Part shown: piece by piece, positions 15,770 through 24,783 of the stretch | Layout: every line of letters begins with the position of its first letter | Numbering within the stretch: position 1 is the stretch's first letter | NCBI GenBank assembly: GCA_016786745.1 | Contig: JAEUVS010000156.1 | Location: 1 to 64,000, forward strand | Origin: Chitinophagaceae bacterium | Lineage (GTDB): Bacteria; Bacteroidota; Bacteroidia; Chitinophagales; Chitinophagaceae | Direction of reading: 5' to 3' | Length of the DNA: 64,000 nucleotides | The notes under the pieces: generated by a model | The model's database searches: none | What the model was told of the DNA's origin: nothing | The model's input: the letters and a program-made list of their open reading frames with translations, nothing else | Translations under genes and position numbers: made by a program

Positions 15770-17920
15770 ATGAAACCAATTGAAAGATTACATAAACAAT
15801 TTGTTCTTCAGCACGATCAATCCGATTGTGGAGTGGCCTGTGTCCGGAATATATTATTATACTACGGCGCGGAAATCTCACTTGAAAAACTGCGGGAATG
15901 GAGCGGAACCACGTCAGAAGGAACAAGTTTGCTGGGATTGCAGGAAGCCGGGACGCAGGCAGGCTTTATAGCTCAAGGCGCGCAGGCAGAAAATATTTAC
16001 AATCTGAAAGAAGTGCAGGATCCGTGTATTCTGCACGTCGTGAAAGATGAAAGTGTGCTTCACTACGTGGTGTATTATCCTGATAATAGCAGCGACAGGT
16101 TCCTGGTCGGCGATCCGGCCACAGGAATATCTCATTTTTCAGCTGACGAACTCAATAGGATATGGATATCAAAAGCAGCATTGCTTCTGCAGCCTACAGA
16201 CAAATTACAAAGATGGCAGCGGCAGCAGGAGAAAAAAAGAAAATGGTTTCTTCAAACAATTAAAGAAGACGCACATCTACTTTACATAGCGGTGGCGCTT
16301 GGACTCGTAGCCGCAGCGTTAAATTTATCAACCGCTATCTTTTCGCAGAAACTAATTGATGACATTTTACCCAACTCCGACAGGCAAAGACTTTTTGCGG
16401 GACTCGGATTACTGGCCATACTTCTCGTAATAAAAAGTTTGTTTACTTATGTACGTCAGCTGATGCTTATTAGGCAAAGCTTTCAATTCAATACAAGGAT
16501 TACGGGAGGATTCTATAAATCTGTTCTATACCTCACGAAGTCATTTTTTGATAACCGTAAAACAGGTGATCTCATCGCGCGACTAAACGATACCATCCGC
16601 ATTCAGCAGGCCATAAGCTATGTATTTGGTGAGATGGCCATCCAGGCGATGATTTTTATCGTTTCGCTTGTATTTATTTTTATCTATTCATGGACGATTG
16701 GATTGTTTTGCCTGCTTATCTTTCCCGTTGTTGCCATGGTCGTGAAATATTTTCACAATGACATAGCCCTTCAGCAGCAGAGAGTGATGGTGGCGCACGC
16801 TCACAATGAAAGTAACTACATAGAAAGCATTAAAGGAATAAGTACAATAAAGGTGATGAACAGGGAGAACATGTTCATCAACGTTGCAAGAAATATTTTT
16901 GGCCTCTACCAGGGATCCATTTTCCGCCTTGGAAAAATTAAGAACAATTTTACCATCGCTCTTGAAATTACTGTTGCTGTACTGATGCTAACAGTAATTA
17001 CCTGGTGCTCTGTGGCCGTGCTCAATAAAAACCTGAATCCCGGTGAAATGATCGCCATCCTTCAAATGGCTACGCTACTTATGCAAACTTCGGTACTCGT
17101 TGCGCTTACAAATGTCCAGATACAGGAAGCGCGCGTTGCTGCCGACCGGATGTATGAATTTACCTCTGCCGAACCGGAATATAACCCGGATAAAATACCT
17201 GCAAGCGCCGTTGTTTCAATTCAGGACATTGATCGTCTTAGAGTGGAACACCTGGGCTTCAGGTTTCCAGGTAAAAAACAGCTATTGAGAGATATCTCAT
17301 TTGAAGTTGGCAGGGGTGAAATAATAGCGCTGACGGGTGAAAGCGGGCAGGGTAAAAGCACGATACTGCAAATACTTCAGAAATTCTACTTACCTGAAAA
17401 TGGAATCATTACAGTTGATGGCCATGATTTCTCGGAAATTGCCCAGGTGTTTTGGAGAAATGTTATCGGTGTGGTACCACAGGATATTACCGCTTTCAGC
17501 GGCTCGCTTGCGGCGAACATCTGTCTCACCACAGATACAATAAACCAGGAACAGGTTGAACAATTTTGCGCCGCTTATGGTTTTGATAAATATTTCAGGC
17601 AGTTTCCCCAGGGCTATGAAACGATGCTCGGTGAAGGCGGCGTATCGTTGTCGGGTGGCCAAAAACAATTACTCGCACTTGCGCGTTGCCTCTATAGTTC
17701 GCCATCATTGTTATTGCTCGACGAGCCAACATCCGCAATGGATGCGAACACTGAACGGTTTGTAATCGACCTACTGCAAAAAGTGAAAAACAGCGCAGCT
17801 ATTCTGATTATCTCACATAAAGATTCTCTCACACAAGTGGCTGATAGAATATATTCTATCCGTAGTGGAATAACTTCAGGTATCGTTAACCGCGTTGAGC
17901 GTGAAACAGCGGTCGTTTAA
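15770..17920 (+). CDS. C39 peptidase-containing ABC transporter (PCAT)
   Basis: This 716-residue exporter removes double-glycine leaders and secretes the peptide. The start at 15770 was chosen because the peptidase domain begins there; the upstream in-frame extension is antibiotic-family-unlike sequence lying within the previous gene. C39 peptidase (1-130): Gln14, Cys20 ('QSDCGVAC'), His98 and Asp115 ('GDPATG') form the catalytic set. Six membrane helices span about 155-440. The ATPase (about 480-716) has Walker A 'GESGQGKST', signature 'LSGGQ', Walker B 'LLLLDEPTSAMD' and H-loop 'ISHKDS'. No HlyD-type adaptor is adjacent. Confidence 0.95.
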   Translation: MKPIERLHKQFVLQHDQSDCGVACVRNILLYYGAEISLEKLREWSGTTSEGTSLLGLQEAGTQAGFIAQGAQAENIYNLKEVQDPCILHVVKDESVLHYVVYYPDNSSDRFLVGDPATGISHFSADELNRIWISKAALLLQPTDKLQRWQRQQEKKRKWFLQTIKEDAHLLYIAVALGLVAAALNLSTAIFSQKLIDDILPNSDRQRLFAGLGLLAILLVIKSLFTYVRQLMLIRQSFQFNTRITGGFYKSVLYLTKSFFDNRKTGDLIARLNDTIRIQQAISYVFGEMAIQAMIFIVSLVFIFIYSWTIGLFCLLIFPVVAMVVKYFHNDIALQQQRVMVAHAHNESNYIESIKGISTIKVMNRENMFINVARNIFGLYQGSIFRLGKIKNNFTIALEITVAVLMLTVITWCSVAVLNKNLNPGEMIAILQMATLLMQTSVLVALTNVQIQEARVAADRMYEFTSAEPEYNPDKIPASAVVSIQDIDRLRVEHLGFRFPGKKQLLRDISFEVGRGEIIALTGESGQGKSTILQILQKFYLPENGIITVDGHDFSEIAQVFWRNVIGVVPQDITAFSGSLAANICLTTDTINQEQVEQFCAAYGFDKYFRQFPQGYETMLGEGGVSLSGGQKQLLALARCLYSSPSLLLLDEPTSAMDANTERFVIDLLQKVKNSAAILIISHKDSLTQVADRIYSIRSGITSGIVNRVERETAVV

Positions 17921-17951
17921 TTTCATAACACAATCTTCACAAAAAAAATTT

Positions 17952-17981
17952 TTTGCAGGGACTGTAATGTCCTTACTTTTG
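17952..17981 (+). promoter_or_regulatory. Promoter of the tetR-efflux operon
   Basis: TTTG at 17952-17955 and TACTTTTG at 17974-17981 (consensus TAnnTTTG) are 18 nt apart, close to the Bacteroidota optimum. The spacer holds an inverted repeat GGAC / GTCC (17958-17971). Confidence 0.65.
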
Positions 17982-17996
17982 CCTAACAGCGTTAGG
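17982..17996. promoter_or_regulatory. TetR-type operator CCTAAC-AGC-GTTAGG
   Basis: A perfect inverted repeat with 6-bp arms and a 3-nt spacer abuts the -7 element and covers the expected transcription start, only 7 nt before the regulator's ATG. Its placement and symmetry fit autorepression by the TetR protein. Confidence 0.7.
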
Positions 17997-18002
17997 TAAA
18001 GT

Positions 18003-18599
18003 ATGTCGCCAGTAAAGCATAGCATAAGGGAGAAAGGAGATATCAGGGCTCGGATTCTTGCTACTGCGTGGCAGATGGTGAAAGAAGAAGGCTGGCCGTC
18101 GCTTTCGATTAGAAGAATTGCCGAAGCAGTTGATTACAGTGTGCCCGTTATCTATGACCACTTTGAAAACAAAGAAGCTATTGTCTTAGAGTTCGCGCGA
18201 CAGGGATTTCAGTTGCTGTCGAAGAACATTCAGAAAGCCATGGAGAAAGCTACCGAGCCCGCCGAACAGATAAGAGCGATTGCCGACGCCTATTGGAAAT
18301 TTGCCTCGAAACACAAAGAATATTACCAGCTTATGTTCAGTATGGGTATGCCGGGATGTGAACTTGAAAAGTGTTTTCCTGAACGCGCTGATTTCAGAGT
18401 CATGGTGATGAAACCCATCACGGCGCTGATCGAAAAAGGTGAGCATCCGAACGATAACCCGTTCCTGAAATATTTTACCTTTTGGTCTACTCTGCATGGA
18501 CTAATCTCGATCAGAAGCCTCAATGGGGTTGTCTCTGAAGAAGTAAATAAGATGGTAATGGACGATGCTGTCAACGGTTTTATAAAAAACCTGGGTTAG
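18003..18599 (+). CDS. TetR/AcrR-family regulator of the RND pump
   Basis: This 198-residue repressor has an N-terminal HTH (about 12-58): 'IRARILATAWQMVKEEGWPSLSIRRIAEAVDYSVPVIYDHFENKEAI'. A C-terminal ligand domain of the TetR_C_13-like kind (about 85-190) follows. It is the first gene before the RND adaptor, pump and outer-membrane genes. A perfect palindromic operator lies at its own promoter, so it likely represses itself and the pump until a ligand binds. The ligand is unknown. Confidence 0.9.
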   Translation: MSPVKHSIREKGDIRARILATAWQMVKEEGWPSLSIRRIAEAVDYSVPVIYDHFENKEAIVLEFARQGFQLLSKNIQKAMEKATEPAEQIRAIADAYWKFASKHKEYYQLMFSMGMPGCELEKCFPERADFRVMVMKPITALIEKGEHPNDNPFLKYFTFWSTLHGLISIRSLNGVVSEEVNKMVMDDAVNGFIKNLG

Positions 18600-18612
18600 C
18601 CCCCACTCCAAG

Positions 18613-18686
18613 GGATATGCAACGACATATCCACCCAACCGATTGAATACTGCCCTATAAAGAATGGCTGCACCGCCGTTGCAGCC
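18613..18686 (+). other. Two hairpins between tetR and the adaptor gene
   Basis: GGATATG / CATATCC (18613-18632, 7 bp, 6-nt loop) and GGCTGCA / TGCAGCC (18666-18686, 7 bp, 7-nt loop) lie in the 131-bp gap. Neither has a T-tract. They may adjust readthrough or mRNA stability between repressor and pump genes. Confidence 0.45.
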
Positions 18687-18730
18687 AAACAGATGATCCA
18701 TGTCCTGACATTTTCTTTTAAAAACACAAA

Positions 18731-19933
18731 ATGCTTATGTCATTCTTAGCAATTAAAAATCAGGTTTCTCATCAACTATATAATTTGAGAATACTGTTCG
18801 TAGCAATTGTCAGCGCTACAGTCCTGTATAGCTGCTCCGAGTCGTCCGGTAATGAGCCATCGTACCAGCCACAAATGCAATCGCTGCCTGTGGTGGCCAT
18901 CAATGCGCTTCCTGCCACAACGTACCAGGAGTTTACCGCTTCAATCGAAGGAACGAAGGATATAGAAATACGTCCGCAGGTAAACGGGTACATCGAAAAA
19001 ATATTTGTGGATGAAGGCGCCCATGTAAAGAAAGGGCAGAATTTATTCCAGATAAACGATCGTCCTTATCTCGAAGCATACAACAACGCAAAGGCAACGT
19101 TAACCGCTGCGAAAGCAAACCTGTCTACAGCTGAAATAAATGTTTCGAAACTTAAACCGCTTGTTGAAAGCAATATCATTTCTGATGTTCAATACAAAAC
19201 AGCGCAGTCGGCGTATGATGCGGCAAAGGCAAATGTGGCGCAGGCTGAAGCGATGGTGGAAAACGCGCACATCAATCTCGGCTACGCCCTGATCAAAGCG
19301 CCTGCTGATGGATATATCGGAAGAATTGTTTTTAAAACAGGAAGCCTCGTCGGAACATCAACAGCCGAACCGCTGACCGTTCTTTCCGACATCAACAGGG
19401 TGTATGCATACTTTTCGTTTAGTGAAAATGATTTCATCCGGTTCAAGGATCAGTTTCCCGGAAAATCTGTCGAAGAAAAAATAAAGCAACTTCCTGAAGT
19501 GGAACTGATGCTTTCTGATAACAGTATCTATCCGAAAAAGGGTAAAGTGGAAATGGTGGCAGGTCAATTCGATAATACTACAGGATCAATCAGCCTCAGG
19601 GCAATATTTCCAAACGCAGATGGATTGATACGTTCAGGAAATACTGGTAAGATCCGCATTCCCCGTTCGAGCACAAAAGATTTGATCGTGCCGCAGGAAG
19701 CGACATTTGAACTCCAGGATAAGGTGTTTGTATTTACTCTTGCCGACAGCAACAAAGTGAGCAGCACTCCTATTCATGTATCAGGAACAAGTGGCAACTA
19801 CTACCTGGTTGATAAAGGCATCGCGGAAGGACAAAAAATTGTGTACTCTGGTCTCGACCGCTTACAGGACGGAGCAATCATTCAACCTCAACCAATCACT
19901 ATGGACAGCCTTCTTAAAGTTAATCCACTTTAA
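18731..19933 (+). CDS. RND efflux periplasmic adaptor (MFP lipoprotein)
   Basis: This 400-residue adaptor of the AcrA/MexA type has a lipoprotein signal with lipobox 'LYSC' at about residue 34. The biotinyl-lipoyl half-motifs are 'IEIRPQVNGYIEKIFVDEGAHVKKGQNLFQI' (about 78-108) and 'ALIKAPADGYIGRIVFKTGSLVG'. Between them lies an alpha-helical hairpin (about 115-180) and after them beta-barrel and membrane-proximal domains. It bridges the inner-membrane pump encoded next with the outer-membrane channel. It lies 51 nt before the pump gene. Confidence 0.95.
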   Translation: MLMSFLAIKNQVSHQLYNLRILFVAIVSATVLYSCSESSGNEPSYQPQMQSLPVVAINALPATTYQEFTASIEGTKDIEIRPQVNGYIEKIFVDEGAHVKKGQNLFQINDRPYLEAYNNAKATLTAAKANLSTAEINVSKLKPLVESNIISDVQYKTAQSAYDAAKANVAQAEAMVENAHINLGYALIKAPADGYIGRIVFKTGSLVGTSTAEPLTVLSDINRVYAYFSFSENDFIRFKDQFPGKSVEEKIKQLPEVELMLSDNSIYPKKGKVEMVAGQFDNTTGSISLRAIFPNADGLIRSGNTGKIRIPRSSTKDLIVPQEATFELQDKVFVFTLADSNKVSSTPIHVSGTSGNYYLVDKGIAEGQKIVYSGLDRLQDGAIIQPQPITMDSLLKVNPL

Positions 19934-19984
19934 AGGCAGGAATGGCAACTCATCAGCCGATCATCGTATCAATAATCTATTTCT

Positions 19985-22900
19985 ATGTTTAAAAGATTTA
20001 TTGAACGGCCGGTCCTATCTACGGTCGTTTCTATCATACTCACTTTACTGGGATTGTTATCGCTGTTCACGCTACCGATAACATTATTTCCGGATATCGC
20101 GCCGCCGACTGTGCAGGTTACTGCTACCTATCCCGGTGCAAATGCCGAGGTAGTTGCAAGAGCCGTTGCGACACCACTCGAAGAAGCCATCAACGGAGTG
20201 GAAGACATGACATACATGACTTCCACTTCGAGCAACGATGGCACAATGACGATCAACGTTTATTTCAAAGTGGGCACGAACCCCGATTTGGCAGCTGTGA
20301 ATGTGCAGAGCCGCGTATCACGCGCGGTAAGCCAGGTACCGCAGGAAGTTGTGCTCGCGGGAATCTCAACGCAGAAACAACAGAACAGTATGATCATGGT
20401 GCCGCTTATTTACAGCGACAGCGCCGCATACGACGAAACTTTTCTGCAGAATTATGTCAAAATAAATATCGTTCCGGAACTGCAGCGTATTCCGGGTGTA
20501 GGTCAGGCAATGGTGTTTGGAGCTAAAGATTACTCAATGAGAATCTGGTTAAAACCAGACAGGCTCACAGCAAATAACCTATCTACTCAAAACGTGCTGG
20601 ATGCCATACATGAACAGAATGTGGAAGCAGCGCCTGGACGGTTCGGGCAAAGCAGCACCGCCGCGTTTGAATACATTTTGAAATACAAGGGTAAACTGTC
20701 GAAGAACCAGGATTACGAAAACATCATTTTAAAATCGGCTTCCGATGGATCGGTTGTACGATTGAAAGATGTTGCCAGGGTTGAGTTTGGCGCGTTCGCC
20801 TACAGCGCAAATACCACTGTAAGCGGTAGGCCCGGAATCGGTATTGCAATATTTCAGACAGCAGGTTCGAATGCAAATGATATCCTTACAGCGGCCGACG
20901 CGGCGTTGCAACGTGCTTCTAAAAATTTTCCAAAGGGTGTCGAATATTTCAATATGTACAGCGCGAAAGAATTTCTCGATGAATCAATCGCGCAGGTACT
21001 TGAAACACTTGTCATAGCTTTTATACTCGTGTTCATTGTCGTGTTCATCTTTTTGCAGGACTTCCGTTCAACGCTGATTCCGGCAATCGCGGTGCCTGTT
21101 GCCATAGTGGGTACATTCTTCTTCATGCAATTGTTTGGATTTACCATCAACCTGCTTACGTTGTTCGCGCTCGTGCTGGCGATTGGTATCGTAGTGGACG
21201 ATGCTATAGTTGTAGTGGAAGCGGTGCACTCGAAGATGGAGCGAACGAAACTCGCTGCCCGCGAGGCGACGATACAATCAATGAATGAAATATCCGGTGT
21301 AATTATTTCAATCACACTGGTGATGGCGGCGGTGTTTGTGCCGGTAGGATTTATGCAGGGGCCCGCAGGCGTGTTCTATAAGCAATTCGCGTTCACACTG
21401 GTTACTGCGATTCTCATTTCAGCGATAAACGCTTTAACGCTAAGCCCCGCCTTGTGTGCGCTATTCTTAAAAAATGAACATGCAGGTAAAGGTGAAAAGA
21501 GGCGCAGCTTCGGGCAAAGGTTTTTCGCAGGATTCAACGCAGGGTTCAAAGCAACAACCGATAAATACACAAGAGGAATTAATTATCTCATACATCATAA
21601 ATGGATTTCTGTTACGGCGCTCTTGCTGATAACATTGGTCACTGTTTGGCTGGTAAGAAAATCACCGACAGGATTTATTCCTACTGAGGACCAGGGATTC
21701 ATTGTGTACTCTGTGAATCTTCCGCCGGGTGCGTCGTTAGACAGAACACAGAAAGTGATGAACAAGGTCGACAGCCTGCTGAGCCAGGTGCCTGCTATCG
21801 ACAGGAAAGGAGCCGTAACAGGATTGAATTTCGTGGCGAATGCGAACAGTTCGAACTACGCAGTAGGATTTATCAGGATGAAGGCGCCGGGAGAAAGAGG
21901 CCCGGTTGATAATGTTGAAGGAGTGATGGGAATTATCAACCAGAAACTGAGCGTAATCAAGGAAGCAAGCATTTTTCTTTTCCAGTTCCCGACAGTGCAG
22001 GGATTTGGTAACACTAGCGGGTTTGAATTCATTTTGCAGGACAGAACCGGCGGATCGCTCGAAAAACTTTCAGGTACAGCCTATGGGTTGATCGGGCAGT
22101 TGATGCAGCAAAAAGAAATTGCATATGCGTTTACAACGTTCAATACTTCTAACCCTCAATACATGCTCGACATTAATGAGGAGAAAGCAAAACAGTTAGG
22201 TGTTTCTATAAACGATCTTCTTCAGACGTTGCAGGTGTATTATGGCAGCAGCTTCGCGTCGGACTTTAACCGTTTCGGAAAATTTTATCGCGTGATTGTG
22301 CAGGCTGATGTGAATTACAGAACGGACGCAAGTTCGCTCAACAACATTCATGTAAAAAACGATGCAGGAGAGATGGTTCCGGTTAACGGTCTTGTACAAT
22401 TGCGCAGGGTGTATGGTCCGGAAACGGTAACAAGGAACAACCTGTTCAACGCAGTTACCATTAACGGAGTAACAAAACCTGGTTACAGTACAGGTGATGC
22501 GATCAACGCGATTAAAAAAGTTGCGGAACAAACACTGCCAAGAGGGTATTCTTACGAATGGACGGGAATGTCGAGGGAAGAAATAGGCGCTGGTTCACAA
22601 CAAACACTGATCTTCCTGCTCAGTATTATTTTCGTGTACTTTTTACTTGCAGCACAATATGAAGGATATGTTCTTCCTCTTGCTGTAATTCTATCAGTAC
22701 CAACCGGCATACTTGGAGTATTCGCTTTCATTAACTTTTCGGGTATAGACAATAATATATACGTACAGGTTGGACTTATCATGCTCGTAGGCCTGCTCGC
22801 AAAGAACGCAATATTGATCGTTCAGTATGCGGTCGCGCGACGGAGGGCGGGTATGGATCTCATCAATGCGGCGTTGGAGGCATCGAGGCTCAGGTTACGC

Positions 22901-23134
22901 CCGATCCTCATGACTTCCTTCGCCTTCATTGTGGGGCTGCTACCTCTCACATGGGTTGAAGGCGGATCAGCGCTTGGTAACCGTTCTATCGGCACAAGTG
23001 CGATTGGTGGAATGCTCACCGGTGTAGTGCTCGGAATATTCATCATACCGGTGTTGTTTGTGATATTCCAGTACCTGCAGGAAAAAGTTTCAGGATCGCC
23101 GATACACCGGTCCGCAGAACATCTTGATGAATAA
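19985..23134 (+). CDS. RND multidrug efflux pump (HAE1 family)
   Basis: This 1049-residue inner-membrane proton/drug antiporter of the AcrB/MexB type begins with 'MFKRFIERPVLSTVVSIILTLLGL'. The proton-relay pair is seen in TM4 ('GIVVDDAIVVVEAVH', near 400-410), and 'GLLAKNAILIVQYA' marks TM10. Two large periplasmic loops with the porter and docking domains separate TM1-2 and TM7-8. The length matches AcrB (1049 residues). It forms a tripartite complex with the flanking adaptor and outer-membrane genes. The drug spectrum is unknown. Confidence 0.97.
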   Translation: MFKRFIERPVLSTVVSIILTLLGLLSLFTLPITLFPDIAPPTVQVTATYPGANAEVVARAVATPLEEAINGVEDMTYMTSTSSNDGTMTINVYFKVGTNPDLAAVNVQSRVSRAVSQVPQEVVLAGISTQKQQNSMIMVPLIYSDSAAYDETFLQNYVKINIVPELQRIPGVGQAMVFGAKDYSMRIWLKPDRLTANNLSTQNVLDAIHEQNVEAAPGRFGQSSTAAFEYILKYKGKLSKNQDYENIILKSASDGSVVRLKDVARVEFGAFAYSANTTVSGRPGIGIAIFQTAGSNANDILTAADAALQRASKNFPKGVEYFNMYSAKEFLDESIAQVLETLVIAFILVFIVVFIFLQDFRSTLIPAIAVPVAIVGTFFFMQLFGFTINLLTLFALVLAIGIVVDDAIVVVEAVHSKMERTKLAAREATIQSMNEISGVIISITLVMAAVFVPVGFMQGPAGVFYKQFAFTLVTAILISAINALTLSPALCALFLKNEHAGKGEKRRSFGQRFFAGFNAGFKATTDKYTRGINYLIHHKWISVTALLLITLVTVWLVRKSPTGFIPTEDQGFIVYSVNLPPGASLDRTQKVMNKVDSLLSQVPAIDRKGAVTGLNFVANANSSNYAVGFIRMKAPGERGPVDNVEGVMGIINQKLSVIKEASIFLFQFPTVQGFGNTSGFEFILQDRTGGSLEKLSGTAYGLIGQLMQQKEIAYAFTTFNTSNPQYMLDINEEKAKQLGVSINDLLQTLQVYYGSSFASDFNRFGKFYRVIVQADVNYRTDASSLNNIHVKNDAGEMVPVNGLVQLRRVYGPETVTRNNLFNAVTINGVTKPGYSTGDAINAIKKVAEQTLPRGYSYEWTGMSREEIGAGSQQTLIFLLSIIFVYFLLAAQYEGYVLPLAVILSVPTGILGVFAFINFSGIDNNIYVQVGLIMLVGLLAKNAILIVQYAVARRRAGMDLINAALEASRLRLRPILMTSFAFIVGLLPLTWVEGGSALGNRSIGTSAIGGMLTGVVLGIFIIPVLFVIFQYLQEKVSGSPIHRSAEHLDE

Positions 23135-23152
23135 AGCGTAAAAAAAATAATT

Positions 23153-24568
23153 ATGTTCAGACTCATATTAATAGTTATAGCCCTGGCGACGATGATGATT
23201 TTTACATCATCCTGCCGCGTGGGAAAACCATACGAAAGGCCCGAAGTACCGGCGCCTGAAAAGTTCAGAGGCGAAGTCACAGCAGACACGCTAAGCGTTG
23301 CGGATAAACAATGGAAAGAATTGTTTTCGGATACGAAGGTTAGTTCGCTGATCGATTCAGGAATTAAAAACAATTATGACCTGCTTATTGCAGTTAACAG
23401 GCTTGACATTGCGCGCAAAAGGATGAGACAGGCGAAACTGCTTCAGCTGCCGGAGTTGAATTTCCAGGTATCGGGTCAGTATAGCCGTCCATCGGATAAC
23501 AGTTTAAACGGTATCAGTATAAAAAGCTTTCTTAAGTCTACGCACGTAGAAAATTACCAGGCAATAGCATCGCTTTCATGGGAGGCGGATATATGGGGCA
23601 AAATAAGGAGTCAGAAAGAAGCAACGCTCGCTGAGTACATGCAGAGTTATGAAGCGGTGAAAGCAGTGCAGACGCAGGTTGTAGCGGATATAGCGCATGG
23701 ATATTTTAACCTGCTGATGCTCGACAGGCAACTGGAGATTTCAAAAAATAACCTGCAGTTAAGTGACAGCTTTCTCCTGGCGACGAAAAAAATGAAAGAT
23801 GCAGGGATTGTGAATCTTCTTGCTGTACAACAGGCTGAATCGCAGAAGCAGTCTACTTCAATACTGATACCGCAATTGCAGGAGAATATCGGTTTGCAGG
23901 AGAATGCTCTCCAGATTCTTACAGGTGAATTGCCTGACAGCGTGGAAAGACTGAGTGCGTTGGACAAAATTCTGGCTGTTGAAAATATTTCAGCTGGTGT
24001 ACCGGCATCATTGTTAAGCAGGCGACCTGATGTGCGCGCCGCCGAATTGGCCGTGGTAGCTGCTAATGCGCGTGTTGGTGTCGCAAAGGGAAATATGTAT
24101 CCTGCGTTGAACATTACGGCAGGTGCCGGATTGGAGTCGTTCAAATCGAGCAACTGGTTTAATATTCCCGGATCATTGTTTGGAATTGCTGCGGGTACTA
24201 TTACGCAGCCGGTTTTCAGAAGAAGGCAGTTAAAGACAGATTATGAAGTGGCCAAGCTCGAAAGAGAGCAGGCTGTTCTTCAGTTCAGGCAGCAGGTGTT
24301 GGTGGCCGTTGGTGAGGTATCGGATGCGCTTGTGCAGATTGAGAAGTTAAAGGAGCAGGAGACGATTGCGCGTGCACAGGTTGATACGTTGAAGCTTGCG
24401 GTGATTAATTCGCGCCGTTTGTTTAGTAGCGATCTCGCGAATTATTTAGAAGTGCTTACCGCGCAGGGGAATGCGTTGCAGGCGGAACTCGCCCTCGCGA
24501 CTATTCACAAACGACAGCTAGATGCGATGATTGAGTTGTACAGGGCCCTGGGAGGTGGATGGAAATAA
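23153..24568 (+). CDS. Outer-membrane efflux channel (TolC/NodT type)
   Basis: This 471-residue channel protein has a lipoprotein signal with lipobox-like 'FTSSC' at about residue 22. Two OEP repeats follow, with long helices such as 'ARKRMRQAKLLQLPELNFQVSG' and 'LLSRRPDVRAAELAVVAANARVGVAKGNMYPALNITAGAG', the NodT-family signature. It is the last gene of the RND operon, 18 nt after the pump gene, and completes the export duct. Confidence 0.95.
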   Translation: MFRLILIVIALATMMIFTSSCRVGKPYERPEVPAPEKFRGEVTADTLSVADKQWKELFSDTKVSSLIDSGIKNNYDLLIAVNRLDIARKRMRQAKLLQLPELNFQVSGQYSRPSDNSLNGISIKSFLKSTHVENYQAIASLSWEADIWGKIRSQKEATLAEYMQSYEAVKAVQTQVVADIAHGYFNLLMLDRQLEISKNNLQLSDSFLLATKKMKDAGIVNLLAVQQAESQKQSTSILIPQLQENIGLQENALQILTGELPDSVERLSALDKILAVENISAGVPASLLSRRPDVRAAELAVVAANARVGVAKGNMYPALNITAGAGLESFKSSNWFNIPGSLFGIAAGTITQPVFRRRQLKTDYEVAKLEREQAVLQFRQQVLVAVGEVSDALVQIEKLKEQETIARAQVDTLKLAVINSRRLFSSDLANYLEVLTAQGNALQAELALATIHKRQLDAMIELYRALGGGWK

Positions 24569-24783
24569 TTTTCTTAAGAGTTTATTTTTAAAAAGAGGAG
24601 AAGAAGAAGAAGAAGAAAAGAGATTTTTTCTGCTAATGAAAGAATAGACGATAGCTTTTAAGAAAGATTTTTTTAAAAGGGAAAAAATGAAAAATTTTTT
24701 TTGAGAGAATTGAAGTAGTGTCGAAAAAATTTCAAAACAAATTATTTCGTTTTTATGGTGCTGACCAATACGTTGCAGGTATT
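24569..24783. repeat. Gene-free purine-rich spacer with GAA repeats
   Basis: This 215-bp convergent spacer contains runs of GAAGAAGAAGAAGAAGAA near 24597-24616 and several long A- and T-tracts (for example TTTTTTT near 24668 and TTTTTTTT near 24695). No stable hairpin terminator was recognised in it. It is a simple-sequence region without a coding frame. Confidence 0.6.

Noticed and set aside
20854-21315. 153-residue minus-strand frame inside the RND pump gene
   Set aside because: Antisense shadow of a strongly coding gene; Ser/Thr-rich and without motifs. Similar frames at 22822-23373 and 23647-24153 were rejected for the same reason.
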